A DNA stretch of 64,000 bases from Spironucleus salmonicida (lineage: Eukaryota; Fornicata; Diplomonadida; Hexamitidae), in assembly GCA_000497125.2 (NCBI GenBank), contig CM035316.1:696001-760000 (forward strand). The letters run 5' to 3'. The position numbers were made by a program, and so were the translations under genes. This document shows positions 63,640 to 64,000 of the stretch, piece by piece; the stretch's first letter is position 1; each line of letters opens with the position of its first letter. Under the pieces are notes generated by a model that did not search any database, had not been told where the DNA came from, and saw only the letters and a list, made by a program, of their open reading frames with translations.

Positions 63640-64000
63640 TCAGTCCACGAAACGACACGCGTCCGCCCGCTCCAGGTCCAGCAGGTAGCTAAGCTGGTAG
63701 TTCACCCCATGATAGTTTGTAGATAAACTGATACGACCAAATTTATTTAAGTTTATATGAGCATACATTGAGACGAATGACATGATCAGTGTACTTGATT
63801 AGTGCATGAAATTTAATGTATTCTTATTCTCTTTTTATACGATAGCAGGAAGTATTTATTACTTAATCAATTTCGTACATTTTGTTTAAGCTGATTATAT
63901 TTTTACTTAAGGCTGCTATAATATTTGCTATACACTAACTTATATCAAAATGGGACTGCTATTGAGAATAAAGTCATCATTTGCATCTAGAAATTCAGTA
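63640..64000 (-). CDS. paralogue of the 53725 gene, identical 3' end and diverged 5' part (start outside the window)
   Basis: Open frame of 119 codons entering from the window end. TEFLDANDDFILN corresponds to TEFLDDNEDFILN of the left gene with mostly synonymous or conservative codon changes; the middle is only loosely alike (TKLIKQQILPAI against IKLIRKERLDVLP); then HGVNYQLSYLLDLERADACR is identical at DNA level because it lies in the P4 arm. Length from the shared Thr to the stop differs by only two residues. This is a true homologue, so the repeat edge lies inside a pair of related genes. TAA/TAG occur only in the AT-rich part. Confidence 0.7.

Larger units (their letters stand above)
59961..63711. 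repeat. inverted repeat P4, right arm (GC-rich)
   Basis: Reverse complement of 54034-57784. Outer edge at 63711 inside a gene homologous to the one cut by the left outer edge. Confidence 0.95.

Noticed and set aside
1-64000. Widespread pseudogenisation because of many in-frame TAA/TAG codons
   Set aside because: The codons fall at Gln positions of conserved motifs; genes are intact under the TAA/TAG=Gln code.
1-64000. Bacterial or viral origin of the contig
   Set aside because: Genes are typical nuclear eukaryotic ones (VPS4, CBF5, RPAC1, PLAA, MZT1, TTLL); no operons, ribosome-binding sites or viral genes seen.
1-64000. CRISPR arrays, rRNA or tRNA genes
   Set aside because: No regularly spaced direct repeats and no rRNA-like or convincing tRNA-like sequence were found by reading; a covariance-model scan was not possible.

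Overview
The window looks like nuclear DNA of a flagellated, intron-poor protist that reads TAA and TAG as glutamine and stops only at TGA. Every recognisable gene becomes one continuous frame under that code. Decisive sites are the Arf-family NKQD motif (Gln codon TAA at 38084-38086) and the DRPSQK motif of alpha-tubulin acetyltransferase (TAA at 40710-40712). Tubulin acetyltransferase, MOZART1, a SHIPPO-type PGP protein and a TTLL ligase point to a cell with a microtubule cytoskeleton and flagella. The code, the intronless genes and a BPI/LBP-family protein fit a hexamitid diplomonad best. Oxymonads and ciliates share the code and cannot be excluded. Because TGA is the only stop, random frames of 50-150 codons are common, so short anonymous ORFs are scored low. 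Layout. 1-370: APRT 3' part. 0.8-7.2 kb: inverted repeat P1 around 4.0 kb carrying an SDR oxidoreductase and unknown genes. 7.3-14.5 kb: compact single-copy genes (degenerate GDPD membrane protein, LRR protein, MFS transporter, Q/N-rich ORF). 14.6-31.9 kb: PLAA/Doa1, a large helical protein and a BPI-like gene inside inverted repeat P2/P2b, folded around 26.1 kb. 33-43.5 kb: palmitoyl-protein thioesterase (two inverted copies), VPS4, a zinc-finger gene, an ARL GTPase and tubulin acetyltransferase, folded around 40.3 kb (P3/P3b). 43.8-53.7 kb: single-copy genes including CBF5, MZT1, a SHIPPO protein and RPAC1. 54.0-63.7 kb: GC-rich inverted repeat P4, with tightly packed small genes, a five-finger C2H2 protein and a TTLL ligase. 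Most striking signal: four fold-back centres (about 4.0, 26.1, 40.3 and 58.9 kb) have arms 99.7-100% identical. At several arm edges the sequence beyond the edge is a diverged homologue of the same gene rather than unrelated DNA. The clearest case is P4's outer edge, where genes at 53725-54105 and 63640-64000 share an identical 3' end but have diverged AT-rich 5' parts. The left-hand copy of a junction-spanning gene is the complete one in nearly every case; the right-hand copy is truncated, decayed or a mosaic. This suggests old inverted duplications with tracts kept identical by recent conversion or recombination, although an assembly or amplification origin for part of it must be excluded. 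Genes are very dense: convergent stops are 0-14 bp apart, and many starts carry a CCACTCC-like element just upstream of the ATG.
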